Below, in pieces: positions 7,841 through 15,353 of a stretch of DNA of 16,227 nt; the stretch's first letter is position 1; each line of letters starts with the position of its first letter. The translations under genes were made by a program, and so were the position numbers. Location of the stretch: assembly GCA_934486705.1 (NCBI GenBank), contig CAKSQS010000057.1, forward strand, positions 1 to 16,227, read 5' to 3'. This stretch comes from an uncultured Eubacteriales bacterium. GTDB taxonomy: Bacteria; Bacillota; Clostridia; Oscillospirales; Acutalibacteraceae. The notes under the pieces were generated by a model. The model was not told the origin of the DNA. It ran no database searches and saw only the letters and a list, made by a program, of their open reading frames with translations.

Positions 7841-10591
7841 CTATTCCTTTTCAAATTCCGCGCGCTTTCTTGCAAGCTCGGCGTTTATAAGGTCAACCGC
7901 CTCTATAAGCTTTTCGCGCGGTATTGTATCCGTATTCGTTACCGAAACCACAAGCGCGTTATTGATTTCCTTTGCGGTGTAATAGCTGCCCGGCAGTTGA
8001 ACAAAGGAAACCGACGCGGCGCGCTGCTCTTCAAGCAGCGCAAGCTGACTGCTGCTCCAACCGAGGTTACTCATAGCGGCTATATTGGCGGTATCGTACC
8101 TGCCGGACGCACCGAGAACCGATTCTATTTCAATTCCGTACTCGGTTTGGGCTTTATCCCCGGTAAACCAATCAAGAAACTCAAAGCAAGCCTTTTTGTC
8201 CTTTGCGTTTTTAAATATCACGCATCCCGTGCTTGCCATAAGCTGTGTGCGGTCAATATTCCCCTCTTTGTCGGCAGTGCCGGGAATGGGCAGCATTTTC
8301 CAAAGTCCTTCAAGCTCGGGCGCGCCCGCCTTTATGTTGTTATAATTTGTGTATGCGTCAATTATAATCGGGTTTTCTCCCGTGCGGAATCGGTTCAGAA
8401 AATCGTACTCCTGCGGAATACCGTATTCCCTGTAAAGCGATACCGCCTTATCAAACGCTTCAAGCGCGCCCGAGGTATCCATGGCGCACGCCGTAAGCGA
8501 TTCGTTATACAGTGTGCCGCCCGTTTGGTAAAGCAGCGTGTAAAACTGGTTTGAGGCGTTTATATTGGCCGATTTGTTAAGTAACCCTAAACCCACGGTA
8601 AGGTTGTTCCTTTGCAGCGTGGGTATTGTAACGGTTATAAGCTCATCCCACGTGTTAGGTATTGCAACGCCGAGATTTTCCAATATATCCGTGCGCACAA
8701 ACATCATATTAAAGCTTTGGGTCATAGGCAGCGCGTAAACAGCGCCGCGGTATGTATAGGGCTGCATTGCGGTGGCGGAAAATCTTTCGGCAAGCGTTTC
8801 AAAGCCCTCAAAGCTTTTTAAATCGCATATTGCGTTTCTTACCGCGAAATTCATAATATCGGTTTCGCTCCTTGCAAGCGCAACGTCCGGGCCTTTCCCG
8901 GCTAAGGTCGCCTGTATTACAGAGCCCGTAACCAGCCTTACATTGACCTGTATACCGGAGCGCGGTGAAAAATCGCTTTCTACCATTCCCCGCATTACCT
9001 GCAATTGGTCGCGGCCCGTTGCAATCCAGACGGATATTTTTCTGTCGCCCTTGCCCGACGAGGTGTTATACTCGCTTGTAAACGAAGCTATAAAGCGTTT
9101 CAGCGAATAGCCCGCCTTTTTGAAAAAGCCTATACTGTGCAGGTCGGGCTTACTGTCGCCGCCGAGAGTAAATCTGTCAATTGCGAGCGGTCCTCCCTGC
9201 AGCTTTGCCGCAAAGGACGCAACGGACGAAATATTTGATTTAAGCCTTTGCAGGCGGCTGCCCTTTGTAACCGAGCGCAGATTTGCCGCAATATCCCGCA
9301 GCTGCCTTGAGCTGTCGGAAAGCGCAGAGATCTGCCCCTTATTTTCGCCGAATACCGAAGTAATATCCTTGCAAAGTCCGTCAATTTCGTCGGCAAGCTT
9401 TGTTACGGTTTCAGTCAGGTTGGGAATTTCCCTTTCAAGGTGATAATCGCGGTAGCTGTCGGGACTGCTGCCTATTACCGTAAGCAGGCTGCCGTATAAA
9501 GAGTTTAAGGATGTAATTACCGAGTTGGTTTTTTTAAGCAGCTCGGCAGATTTACCCAACACGCATTTAAGCGAAATTGTGTTTTTGCCCTTTTCAAGCA
9601 ATATATAGTTATCCGATGAATATGTTTGCCAATCGTCCCCATAGCCGAACGGTATCGCCTGTGCCTCGCTGTACTGCACCGTGCCGTTTACCGCCAGCTC
9701 GCGGTAAGAGGTGAACCCTTGGTATGAATCCTGCTTAAAGCGAAAGCTTATACGGTAGAGCGCTCTTTCGGGGGCTTCTATTTCCCACACAACGCTGTCG
9801 CCGTATTTTTTCCAGTTACTCCCGCCCAAAACGTTCAGAAGTGAGGCAGAGGTACTGTTGGGAGTGGTAAGGGCGCTTGTCATATCGCTGTTTGCTATTA
9901 CCGAGCGCGAGGAAACAAGCGCCGCATTTTCCGCCTCAAAGCTTAAAAGCCCGCCGTCGTATACCTTCACGCCCGAATTCGCCTTTAAAAAATCATCATA
10001 GCTTACAGGCTCGCTGTAAGCGTACGCCGTCAAGTTTTTAAGCTTGCACGCGCCGTCGCTGCCCATGAATGTAAGCGTATGCTCGCCCGCGCCGAGGTAA
10101 AAGCGGTAGGGCTCTGCCTCAATTCCCGAGGTGTCACCCAAAACGCCCTGTATCCATTCGTCGCTAAGCGTCATTTCTCCGCGAATATCGTTACCCGATA
10201 AATCCTTTTTAATTTCGGCAACGCTCCAATATCGGCTGAGCCCGAGCGTTCCCGCACCCGAAAACGGAATTTCACCGTCAATGCTCAACGAGAACGCGGG
10301 GTCGTTTTTCCCCTCGGGGAGACACTTATATAAGAAACGAAGGCTGTAAAATGCCGAAACCTCAACCTTAATTCCGAGCGTTACGCTGCTCCCGTCGGTT
10401 ACGGTAAATTCGTCGTTGCCCGTAACCGAAATATCAGCCGGTGCGTTTCCGCCCGCCGCGGTCTTGCCCGAAATATAGCTGTCATAGCTTGTTTTTGCTC
10501 CCGCAGCCGCGTTTGTTTGTGCGGCGCAAGGCAGGCTGCCCGCAAGCAAAAGCGCCGCCAGGCAAAGCAAAAAGCATATTCTTAATTTCAC
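7841..10591 (-). CDS. Large solute-binding protein with N-terminal carbohydrate-binding-like domains
   Basis: At 916 residues this is more than twice the usual length of an ABC solute-binding protein. After a signal peptide (1 to about 25, ending PCAA; no lipobox), two galactose-binding-like beta domains appear at about 33-200 and 210-345. The first ends GAGEHTLTFMGSDG. The second opens with LLSFEAENAAL, as in CBM6/CBM35 modules, and closes with GKNTISLKCVLG. Residues 348-465 are helical with heptad character and act as a spacer. Residues 517-916 form a complete family 1 binding protein (VWIATGRDQLQ, GKGPDVALA, TWDELITVTIPTLQ, FEFLDWFTGDKAQ). The start is GTG with GGAGG 8 bases upstream. It is the second gene of the operon. 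How it stays at the cell surface without a lipid anchor is unclear; glycan binding by the N-terminal part is one possibility. Confidence 0.9.
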   Translation of the reverse strand: MKLRICFLLCLAALLLAGSLPCAAQTNAAAGAKTSYDSYISGKTAAGGNAPADISVTGNDEFTVTDGSSVTLGIKVEVSAFYSLRFLYKCLPEGKNDPAFSLSIDGEIPFSGAGTLGLSRYWSVAEIKKDLSGNDIRGEMTLSDEWIQGVLGDTSGIEAEPYRFYLGAGEHTLTFMGSDGACKLKNLTAYAYSEPVSYDDFLKANSGVKVYDGGLLSFEAENAALVSSRSVIANSDMTSALTTPNSTSASLLNVLGGSNWKKYGDSVVWEIEAPERALYRISFRFKQDSYQGFTSYRELAVNGTVQYSEAQAIPFGYGDDWQTYSSDNYILLEKGKNTISLKCVLGKSAELLKKTNSVITSLNSLYGSLLTVIGSSPDSYRDYHLEREIPNLTETVTKLADEIDGLCKDITSVFGENKGQISALSDSSRQLRDIAANLRSVTKGSRLQRLKSNISSVASFAAKLQGGPLAIDRFTLGGDSKPDLHSIGFFKKAGYSLKRFIASFTSEYNTSSGKGDRKISVWIATGRDQLQVMRGMVESDFSPRSGIQVNVRLVTGSVIQATLAGKGPDVALARSETDIMNFAVRNAICDLKSFEGFETLAERFSATAMQPYTYRGAVYALPMTQSFNMMFVRTDILENLGVAIPNTWDELITVTIPTLQRNNLTVGLGLLNKSANINASNQFYTLLYQTGGTLYNESLTACAMDTSGALEAFDKAVSLYREYGIPQEYDFLNRFRTGENPIIIDAYTNYNNIKAGAPELEGLWKMLPIPGTADKEGNIDRTQLMASTGCVIFKNAKDKKACFEFLDWFTGDKAQTEYGIEIESVLGASGRYDTANIAAMSNLGWSSSQLALLEEQRAASVSFVQLPGSYYTAKEINNALVVSVTNTDTIPREKLIEAVDLINAELARKRAEFEKE

Positions 10592-10622
10592 AGCCTTTTC
10601 CTCCCGAAAGTATTTTTATATT

Positions 10623-12011
10623 TTAAGAAATAGAGTTTTCAAATTCCTGAATGGAAGCCGAAAGCGCCGCCTTATCCGCCTCAATAAGCTGCGCGGCGGT
10701 TTTGGTTATCTGCCCGCTGCCCCAAATGGTGGACTGATATTTCGTAGAGCCCGAAAGCGCGGCATTTATGGCAATATGGTCTTCCTTGCTGTCAACCTTA
10801 AGATTTGAATAAACTTCCTTTTCCTCGTCGGTCAAATAGTCGGTAACGGTTCCGAACTTGCCGCTCTTTTTGGAAATATTTGAGGCAACCTTGGTTACAA
10901 GGCGCACAAATTCGGCGGCAGCCTCGGAATTTTGCGGCGCGGAGGAAATTGCAAAGCCGGGGTAGCAGGCTGTTGCGCATCCGCGCGGCTGGGTATCGCC
11001 CAAAAAGTCAAGCGTAGGCACAGGGGCAAGACCCATTTCGTACACGCCGCCGTTTGCGGCTGCGCGCTCAACGAATTGCGGGTATTCAAGGCTTTCTATA
11101 TAAGCCATTGTGTCCTGACCGTTCGGTAGGGTCGTTCTTGCGTCCATACGGGTGCTGTCGCGGCGGGCAACCGGGTCTGTTACAAGAATATCGTAAAGCT
11201 TGCCGTACATACTGCGATATTCGGTATTATCAATATTGTTTACAACCTTGCCGTCACCCGAAAGATACGCAAGGCTTACCGCCATATTAACTCCGTAATT
11301 CCACCCGGTAAGACCGTAATCGTTTTTAGAGGTATTTGTCATCGCCTTGCAAAGCTTTACAAAGTTTGTCCAGTTCCACTGTCCCTCTTTTGCGTATTCT
11401 ATCGGCGTTTTCTGACCGCTCTGTTCTATTTTTGTCTTGTTATACACAATCGACAGCGAGGGCATATTCATTGCCTTGCCGAAAAGCGCGTATATTTTAT
11501 CCCTTACCGCATAGCGGCGGCTGAAATCAAGGTCGTAGTCCTCGTCGTCAAGCGAAAGATATGTATCTATAGGTGAAATAAGGTTGCGCACAGCCCATGT
11601 CGGGTGGTTTGTATTTTCATAATAGCGCATTACGTCGGGCGCGCTGCCTGACGCCGTTGCGGTTATTAAATGGTCGGTATAAGAATCCCAGTCAACAAGG
11701 TCAATGGTTACGTCCTTTCCGTAGGTCTCCTTCCAAATTGACATTGCGTGGTATATGGGGGTCGGGGATTTTTCCTTGTTCTCTTCACTGATAAATTCCC
11801 ATGAGGTATTTGTCATGTACACAACCGTCGGGTCTTTTAACGGCTTTAAGTAAATACCCTCGGCATACTCCGAGCCCTTTGCCTCAAGCGTGTGTTCCCC
11901 GTCAGACGGCTTTGCCGAGCCGCTGCTGTTTCCGCCGCTTTTTCCTCCGCATCCGGCAAGAAGCAGAGCAGCCATAAAAAGGCTTACGGCATTCACTGTG
12001 ATTTTCTTCAT
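10623..12011 (-). CDS. ABC transporter solute-binding lipoprotein (sugar type)
   Basis: This 462-residue lipoprotein begins MKKITVNAV, continues with a hydrophobic stretch and has the lipobox LLAGC with the lipidated cysteine at residue 21. A Gly/Ser-rich tether follows. The rest is a family 1 extracellular solute-binding protein: TYGKDVTIDLVDWDSYTDHL, GSAPDVMRYYE, a domain-crossover region around MPSLSIVYNKTKIEQSG, and aromatic residues (WNWTNF) suited to sugar stacking. It is the first gene of the operon, directly behind the divergent control region, with AAAGGAAAA as ribosome site. The gap of 31 bases to the next gene is the largest inside the operon and shows no hairpin. It probably delivers an oligosaccharide to one of the two permease pairs downstream. 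Which pair it serves cannot be told. Confidence 0.93.
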   Translation of the reverse strand: MKKITVNAVSLFMAALLLAGCGGKSGGNSSGSAKPSDGEHTLEAKGSEYAEGIYLKPLKDPTVVYMTNTSWEFISEENKEKSPTPIYHAMSIWKETYGKDVTIDLVDWDSYTDHLITATASGSAPDVMRYYENTNHPTWAVRNLISPIDTYLSLDDEDYDLDFSRRYAVRDKIYALFGKAMNMPSLSIVYNKTKIEQSGQKTPIEYAKEGQWNWTNFVKLCKAMTNTSKNDYGLTGWNYGVNMAVSLAYLSGDGKVVNNIDNTEYRSMYGKLYDILVTDPVARRDSTRMDARTTLPNGQDTMAYIESLEYPQFVERAAANGGVYEMGLAPVPTLDFLGDTQPRGCATACYPGFAISSAPQNSEAAAEFVRLVTKVASNISKKSGKFGTVTDYLTDEEKEVYSNLKVDSKEDHIAINAALSGSTKYQSTIWGSGQITKTAAQLIEADKAALSASIQEFENSIS

Positions 12012-12031
12012 ATAAAGTTTTCCTTTCTTAA

Positions 12032-12047
12032 CGGTGACGTCTCACCG
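12032..12047. promoter_or_regulatory. GC-rich inverted repeat just upstream of the first operon gene
   Basis: CGGTGA at 12032-12037 and TCACCG at 12042-12047 are perfect complements around 4 bases. The repeat lies in the transcribed leader of the operon, about 10 bases upstream of the ribosome site (AAAGGAAAA, about 12017-12025). It could be an operator for a dimeric regulator or a small RNA hairpin affecting translation or stability. The sequence alone does not decide between these. Confidence 0.4.
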
Positions 12048-12071
12048 ATTATTGGCAAAAAAAGACTTGGA

Positions 12072-12120
12072 GCAAAATGGCAAAATTTATTGTGAAGTTT
12101 TTGCACTGAAATTGCAAAAT
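12072..12120. repeat. GCAAAAT repeats and inverted repeat, possible regulator binding sites
   Basis: GCAAAAT occurs three times (12072-12078, 12080-12086, 12114-12120). The last copy also forms an inverted repeat, TTTTGCA (12099-12105) with TGCAAAA (12113-12119), separated by 7 bases. AraC-family proteins usually bind direct or imperfect repeats of this size. The sites would lie downstream of the main predicted promoter, which would fit repression or a promoter other than the one I chose. The AT-richness of the region lowers confidence. Confidence 0.3.
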
Positions 12121-12213
12121 CAAAAACCAAACAATGCCATTAAATATTTTTTGATATTTCTCTCCAAAAAAATCATTTTACAGTGGGTTCTTTTTTTACA
12201 TTTATTTTATTAT

Positions 12214-12242
12214 ATTATACAAGCAACAAATAATTATTTCTA
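12214..12242 (-). promoter_or_regulatory. Predicted sigma-A promoter of the transport operon
   Basis: On the minus strand, a perfect -10 TATAAT lies at 12219-12214. A -35 element TAGAAA (4 of 6 consensus bases) lies at 12242-12237, with a 17-base spacer. Transcription would start near 12207 and leave a leader of about 195 bases before the first gene. A second weaker candidate lies closer to the gene (TTGGAG, 17 bases, TTTAAT, within about 12138-12166). Confidence 0.55.
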
Positions 12243-12262
12243 TCAATTATTTAATAAAAACA

Positions 12263-12291
12263 TTGCATTTTTTATGCTCTTGATTTATACT
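12263..12291 (+). promoter_or_regulatory. Predicted promoter of the AraC regulator gene
   Basis: The -10 is TATACT (12286-12291, 5 of 6). The -35 is TTGCAT (12263-12268, 3 of 6). The spacer is 17 bases. The weak -35 fits a promoter that needs help from an activator or is kept low. The GGAGG ribosome site of the gene follows at 12313-12317. Confidence 0.45.
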
Positions 12292-12324
12292 GTATGTGTA
12301 ACACAGAATTTCGGAGGTATAAAT

Positions 12325-13215
12325 ATGGATAAAGAAAACAACCTCGGCGGCAAGCTCGGCAAAAATGAATTTTCGTTTGTTATGTTGGAAATACGCGAAA
12401 GCAACGCGACGCCGCCCCGCGACCGTTTTAAAATAGGCTATGTGCTGCGCGGTGACGGTGAAATTTCCATAAACGGGGGCGAATACCGCCTTTCCGCCGG
12501 CACGCTTTATCTTATTACGCCGAATGATACAAGCTTTATAACCGTAAACAATAAGGTGATTGTAAAGGAGCTGTGCTTTGACAGCAGCCTTATTGACGCG
12601 GAAACTCTCAGGTATATAAGCGGCGGTCTTATTATAAACGAGTACCCCTCCAATATGTTTGATATACTCTCAAACGAAACCGAATCCGAAACGCCGCTTA
12701 CCCGCAGGTGCATAACGCATATCTTAAATTATATAATGATTGACATTGCAAACCACTTTATTTCACAGGATTCCACACTTAAAGCACAATCTGGCACAAG
12801 CCTGCGCCAGGCGTTGCAATACATTGAGTCCAATTACAAAAAGCCGATTACGCTTGACGATGTATCGGAATATGTCGGCTTTTCCCCCACCTATTTCAGC
12901 GCACTGTTTCACAGGGAATTGTCAGTTACCTTTAAGCAATATCTTACCGACCTACGCCTGAATTTTGCCGTAAAGCTTTTAATAACCACAAATATATCCG
13001 TATCGGATATATGCTTTCTCTCGGGCTTTACCAATTTTTCAAACTTTTCGCGTTCCTTTCGCGGCAAGTTCGGAATATCCCCCACGCAGTACCGCAAAAA
13101 CCCTGCCGAAAACAAAATCCCCGTTGCCGCGAGCATTAAATCCGCCCGCCACAACAGGGATTCATATGATGATTTTGAATCTATAAAAGGCAACTATAAT
13201 AACACGGTATCATAA
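12325..13215 (+). CDS. AraC-family transcriptional regulator
   Basis: This 296-residue DNA-binding regulator has an N-terminal half with cupin-like beta structure for ligand sensing (IGYVLRGDGEISINGGEYRL at 37-56, then LYLITPND). The C-terminal AraC/XylS domain, about 158-259, has two helix-turn-helix motifs: ITLDDVSEYVGFSPTYFSALF (175-195) and VSDICFLSGFTNFSNFSRSF (226-245), closing with the family signature KFGISPTQYRK. I chose the ATG at 12325, behind GGAGG at 7 bases. An open frame extends upstream to 12034, but its residues (poly-Phe/Ile/Tyr from AT-rich promoter DNA) look non-coding. A tail of about 35 polar residues after the HTH domain is unusual. It is divergent from the transport operon, which it presumably activates when a sugar is bound. 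Confidence 0.93.
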   Translation: MDKENNLGGKLGKNEFSFVMLEIRESNATPPRDRFKIGYVLRGDGEISINGGEYRLSAGTLYLITPNDTSFITVNNKVIVKELCFDSSLIDAETLRYISGGLIINEYPSNMFDILSNETESETPLTRRCITHILNYIMIDIANHFISQDSTLKAQSGTSLRQALQYIESNYKKPITLDDVSEYVGFSPTYFSALFHRELSVTFKQYLTDLRLNFAVKLLITTNISVSDICFLSGFTNFSNFSRSFRGKFGISPTQYRKNPAENKIPVAASIKSARHNRDSYDDFESIKGNYNNTVS

Positions 13216-13334
13216 ATACCTACATTTTGAGTCTGAATTTTCTTTGTCAAATAAACCGAATATTGCATTTTTTATTATTTTATGTACTTTTTTATTCTTT
13301 TATACGGTGCTGAATACCGATTTAAGGTGATTGC
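13216..13334. other. AT-rich spacer between the AraC and YitT genes
   Basis: I found no gene here and no convincing terminator. A good -35-like TTGTCA (13244-13249) has no -10 at a normal distance. The 14-base string ATTGCATTTTTTAT (13262-13275) is identical to one in the AraC promoter at 12262-12275. Confidence 0.6.
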
Positions 13335-14189
13335 ATGGGGGTTAAAAAAATGAAAACGGTTAAAAGCTATTTGTGGATATCCTTCGGCACGGTGTTGCTT
13401 ACTGCGGGAGTTTACTTTTTTAAAATTCCTAACGGATTTTCAACGGGTGGTGTGAGCGGCATAGGCACGCTGCTCGGAAAGCTTACGCCGCTTTCCCCCG
13501 CAATGTGGATATCGTTTATCAATCTTTTCTGTTTACTTATCGGCTTTGCGGTGCTCGGAAAAACTACAGGAATAAAAACGGTATATTGCAGCCTGCTCTT
13601 TTCGGGGCTTACGCAGGTTTTTGAGTGGACGCTGCCGCTTAAAAATCCGCTTACCGACCAACCGTTTTTGGAGCTTGTATATGCTATGCTGCTAACCTCT
13701 GTCGGTTCGGCGATAATATTTCGGTACGGCGCTTCCTCCGGCGGCACGGATATAATAGCGCTCATTCTCAAAAAGTATTCTTCACTCAATGTGGGCAAAG
13801 CGCTGCTTTGCGTGGACTTTTTGATTGCAATAAGCGCGTTTCCGGTCTTCGGGGTGAAAACAGGACTTTATTCCCTGCTCGGGCTGTTTGCAAAGGCATT
13901 TTTGGTAGACGGCGTTATTGAAAGTATGGATGCCTGCAAATACTTTACCATATTTACAACCGAGCCCGAAAAAATATCCGATTATATTATTAAAAAATTG
14001 CATCACGACGCAACCCTTGCCGAGGTGCGCGGCGCGTATACCCACAACGGGAAAACCGCCGTGCATACCGTTTGCCGGCGTTTTGAGGCAATCCAGCTCC
14101 AGCATTTTGTGCGGGAAACCGACCCACACGCATTTACGATCATAACAACAAGCAGCGAAATTATTGGCAGGGGCTTTCGCGGGGTTTAA
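13335..14189 (+). CDS. YitT family membrane protein (DUF161 plus DUF2179)
   Basis: This 284-residue integral membrane protein has hydrophobic segments at about 12-30, 55-75, 80-97, 112-130 and 155-192. It carries the two family glycine motifs, GFSTGGVSGIGTLL (34-47) and RYGASSGGTDIIALIL (130-145). The cytoplasmic DUF2179 domain covers about 200-284 (HNGKTAVHTVCRR, then DPHAFTIITTSSEIIGRGF). YitT proteins are widespread in Bacillota; their transport substrate is not established. The ATG at 13335 has AAGGTG upstream; a second ATG at 13350 (MKTVKSY) is also possible. It has the same orientation as the AraC gene, 119 bases behind it, with no clear terminator or promoter between, so read-through is possible. 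Confidence 0.9.
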   Translation: MGVKKMKTVKSYLWISFGTVLLTAGVYFFKIPNGFSTGGVSGIGTLLGKLTPLSPAMWISFINLFCLLIGFAVLGKTTGIKTVYCSLLFSGLTQVFEWTLPLKNPLTDQPFLELVYAMLLTSVGSAIIFRYGASSGGTDIIALILKKYSSLNVGKALLCVDFLIAISAFPVFGVKTGLYSLLGLFAKAFLVDGVIESMDACKYFTIFTTEPEKISDYIIKKLHHDATLAEVRGAYTHNGKTAVHTVCRRFEAIQLQHFVRETDPHAFTIITTSSEIIGRGFRGV

Positions 14190-14200
14190 TATATTTAACA

Positions 14201-14239
14201 AAAAAATCAGGCGGGCTGTAATGCACCGTCTGATTTTTT
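14201..14239. terminator. Bidirectional rho-independent terminator
   Basis: The left arm at 14201-14214 (AAAAAATCAGGCGG) pairs with the right arm at 14226-14239 (CCGTCTGATTTTTT) over 14 positions with a single G-U. A run of A on one side and T on the other makes it work in both directions. It lies between the convergent YitT gene (stop at 14189) and azlD (stop at 14244), and so ends both transcripts. Confidence 0.92.
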
Positions 14240-14243
14240 ATAA

Positions 14244-14549
14244 CTAAATTATGAGCTCAATAATAAATACCGCAGCGCAGGAGCAAACGGCAACCCCGAA
14301 AAGGCTTATGCCGAAATAAGAAAGCAAAACGCCGATTATGAGTGCAGCAAGCCCCGACCATATGCTGTTTGTCGCGTTGATAATTGCGGGAAAGGTCATT
14401 ATTGCAAGGGTGACATACGGCACATAGTAAAGAAACGAGCGCAGGGTTACGTTGGTTATCTTTTTTCTTATAAGCGTCAGCGGTAAGACCCTTATAAGGT
14501 ATGTTACGGCTGTCATTACCGCTATGTAAATATAAATATTATGCTGCAT
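14244..14549 (-). CDS. azlD: AzlD family branched-chain amino acid exporter, small subunit
   Basis: This 101-residue protein consists almost wholly of four hydrophobic helices. The hallmark TYLIRVLPLTLIRKKI (16-31) is near the N terminus, followed by LYYVPYVTLAIMTFPAI. AzlD works with AzlC as a two-component membrane exporter of branched-chain amino acids (known for the Bacillus subtilis pair and for BrnFE in Corynebacterium). Its start overlaps the end of azlC by 11 bases, so the two are translationally coupled. A strong terminator follows directly after the stop. Confidence 0.9.
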   Translation of the reverse strand: MQHNIYIYIAVMTAVTYLIRVLPLTLIRKKITNVTLRSFLYYVPYVTLAIMTFPAIINATNSIWSGLAALIIGVLLSYFGISLFGVAVCSCAAVFIIELII

Positions 14550-15267
14550 TTGCGTTCCCTTCCTCTTCGTTCTTTACAGGGAAAAGCACCGCCGCAAGCA
14601 GTGAAATTACAACCGTCAAAATAATAATTCTCATTCCGTCGGAAACATTTGCCAAAAGCGGAATTTTTGAAAACGCCAGGCTTGCCGCCATTGAAATTAT
14701 AACAAGCGCCGCTATAATTTTGTTTTTCTTTGCGGGCGGTATTATTATCGCCAAAAACATACCGTAAAGTCCAACGCTTAAGGCGCTTACAAGGCGCGCG
14801 GGCAACACGTTGCCCATTATAACTCCGAAAAGCGTGCCGAAAGCCCACCCGGGAATAGCAACCGACATAGCGCCGTAATTGTAAAACGGGTTTAGCGTGC
14901 CCGTAACAGATACGGAAATACCGAAAATTTCATCGGTCACGTCAAACGCCATAAGCATACGGTGGAAAAGCGGAGTTTCGGGCGCTATTTTCTGGCTTAA
15001 CGCGCAGGACATAAGCAAATACCGCGCGTTTACAATAAGCTCGGTTATTGCAAGCTCTATATAAGCCGCACCGGCTCCGATAAGTGTAAAGGCGGCGTAT
15101 CCGCCGGCGGACGCGTTTGTGAGCCCGGACGCCAAAAACGCCTGAAACGCGCCGAGTCCCGCTTTTTTCGCGGCTATTCCGAGGGTAAACGCCACGGCAA
15201 AATAGCCGAGCGCTATGGGAATACCGTCTCTTAATCCTTTAAAATACCATTCCTTGTTGTTTGACAT
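14539..15267 (-). CDS. azlC: AzlC family branched-chain amino acid exporter, large subunit
   Basis: This 242-residue multi-pass membrane protein is the main subunit of the AzlCD exporter. It starts SNNKEWYFKGLRDGIPIALGYF, the usual AzlC N terminus. It contains ASGLTNASAGGYAA, the conserved ELIVNARYLLMSCAL and DVTDEIFGI, and has about seven hydrophobic segments. I placed the start at the ATG 15267 because it gives the family's normal N terminus. The frame also runs back to a TTG at 15312, but those 15 residues (PYPPRPFKKRRV) are encoded by the hairpin arm and are probably untranslated. No clear Shine-Dalgarno sequence precedes 15267, which is odd beside the strong sites elsewhere in the window. 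It has its own promoter upstream and forms an operon with azlD. Confidence 0.88.
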   Translation of the reverse strand: MSNNKEWYFKGLRDGIPIALGYFAVAFTLGIAAKKAGLGAFQAFLASGLTNASAGGYAAFTLIGAGAAYIELAITELIVNARYLLMSCALSQKIAPETPLFHRMLMAFDVTDEIFGISVSVTGTLNPFYNYGAMSVAIPGWAFGTLFGVIMGNVLPARLVSALSVGLYGMFLAIIIPPAKKNKIIAALVIISMAASLAFSKIPLLANVSDGMRIIILTVVISLLAAVLFPVKNEEEGNANAA

Positions 15268-15293
15268 TAAAAATACACGCCGTTTCTTAAAAG

Positions 15294-15334
15294 GGCGCGG
15301 CGGGTACGGCAATAAATACCGTACCCGCCGCGCC
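15294..15334 (-). terminator. Perfect 16-bp hairpin in the azlC leader (terminator or attenuator)
   Basis: The arms 15294-15309 and 15319-15334 pair perfectly and are GC-rich, around a 9-base AT-rich loop. On the minus strand the hairpin is followed by CTTTTAAG, a short and broken U-tract. It lies 77 bases past the stop of the zinc-ribbon gene and would serve as its terminator. It also lies downstream of the predicted azlC promoter, so it is inside the azlC leader and could act as an attenuator. Confidence 0.6.
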
Positions 15335-15353
15335 GCAAATATTACCGAATAAT

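Larger units (their letters stand above)
12012..12324. promoter_or_regulatory. Divergent control region between the transport operon and the AraC regulator
   Basis: These 313 bases have no gene. The left third has a GC-rich palindrome and several GCAAAA-type repeats; the right two thirds are extremely AT-rich and hold back-to-back promoters. The arrangement (regulator divergent from its operon, repeats in the leader) is typical for AraC-family control. The residues that an upstream in-frame extension of the regulator would add from 12034 are unlike protein and have no ribosome site. Confidence 0.75.

Noticed and set aside
7997..8554. 185-codon plus-strand frame opposite the large binding protein
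   Set aside because: The composition is Arg/Lys/Val-rich as expected from antisense of this codon usage, and the opposite strand encodes a clear binding-protein domain.
12034..12324. N-terminal extension of the AraC gene (97 more codons in frame)
   Set aside because: The extra residues come from AT-rich promoter DNA and have no ribosome site, while a strong GGAGG precedes the ATG at 12325, which gives a normal family length.
13782..14201. 139-codon minus-strand frame opposite the YitT gene
   Set aside because: It overlaps a well-supported gene on the other strand, runs into the terminator and resembles no protein I know.
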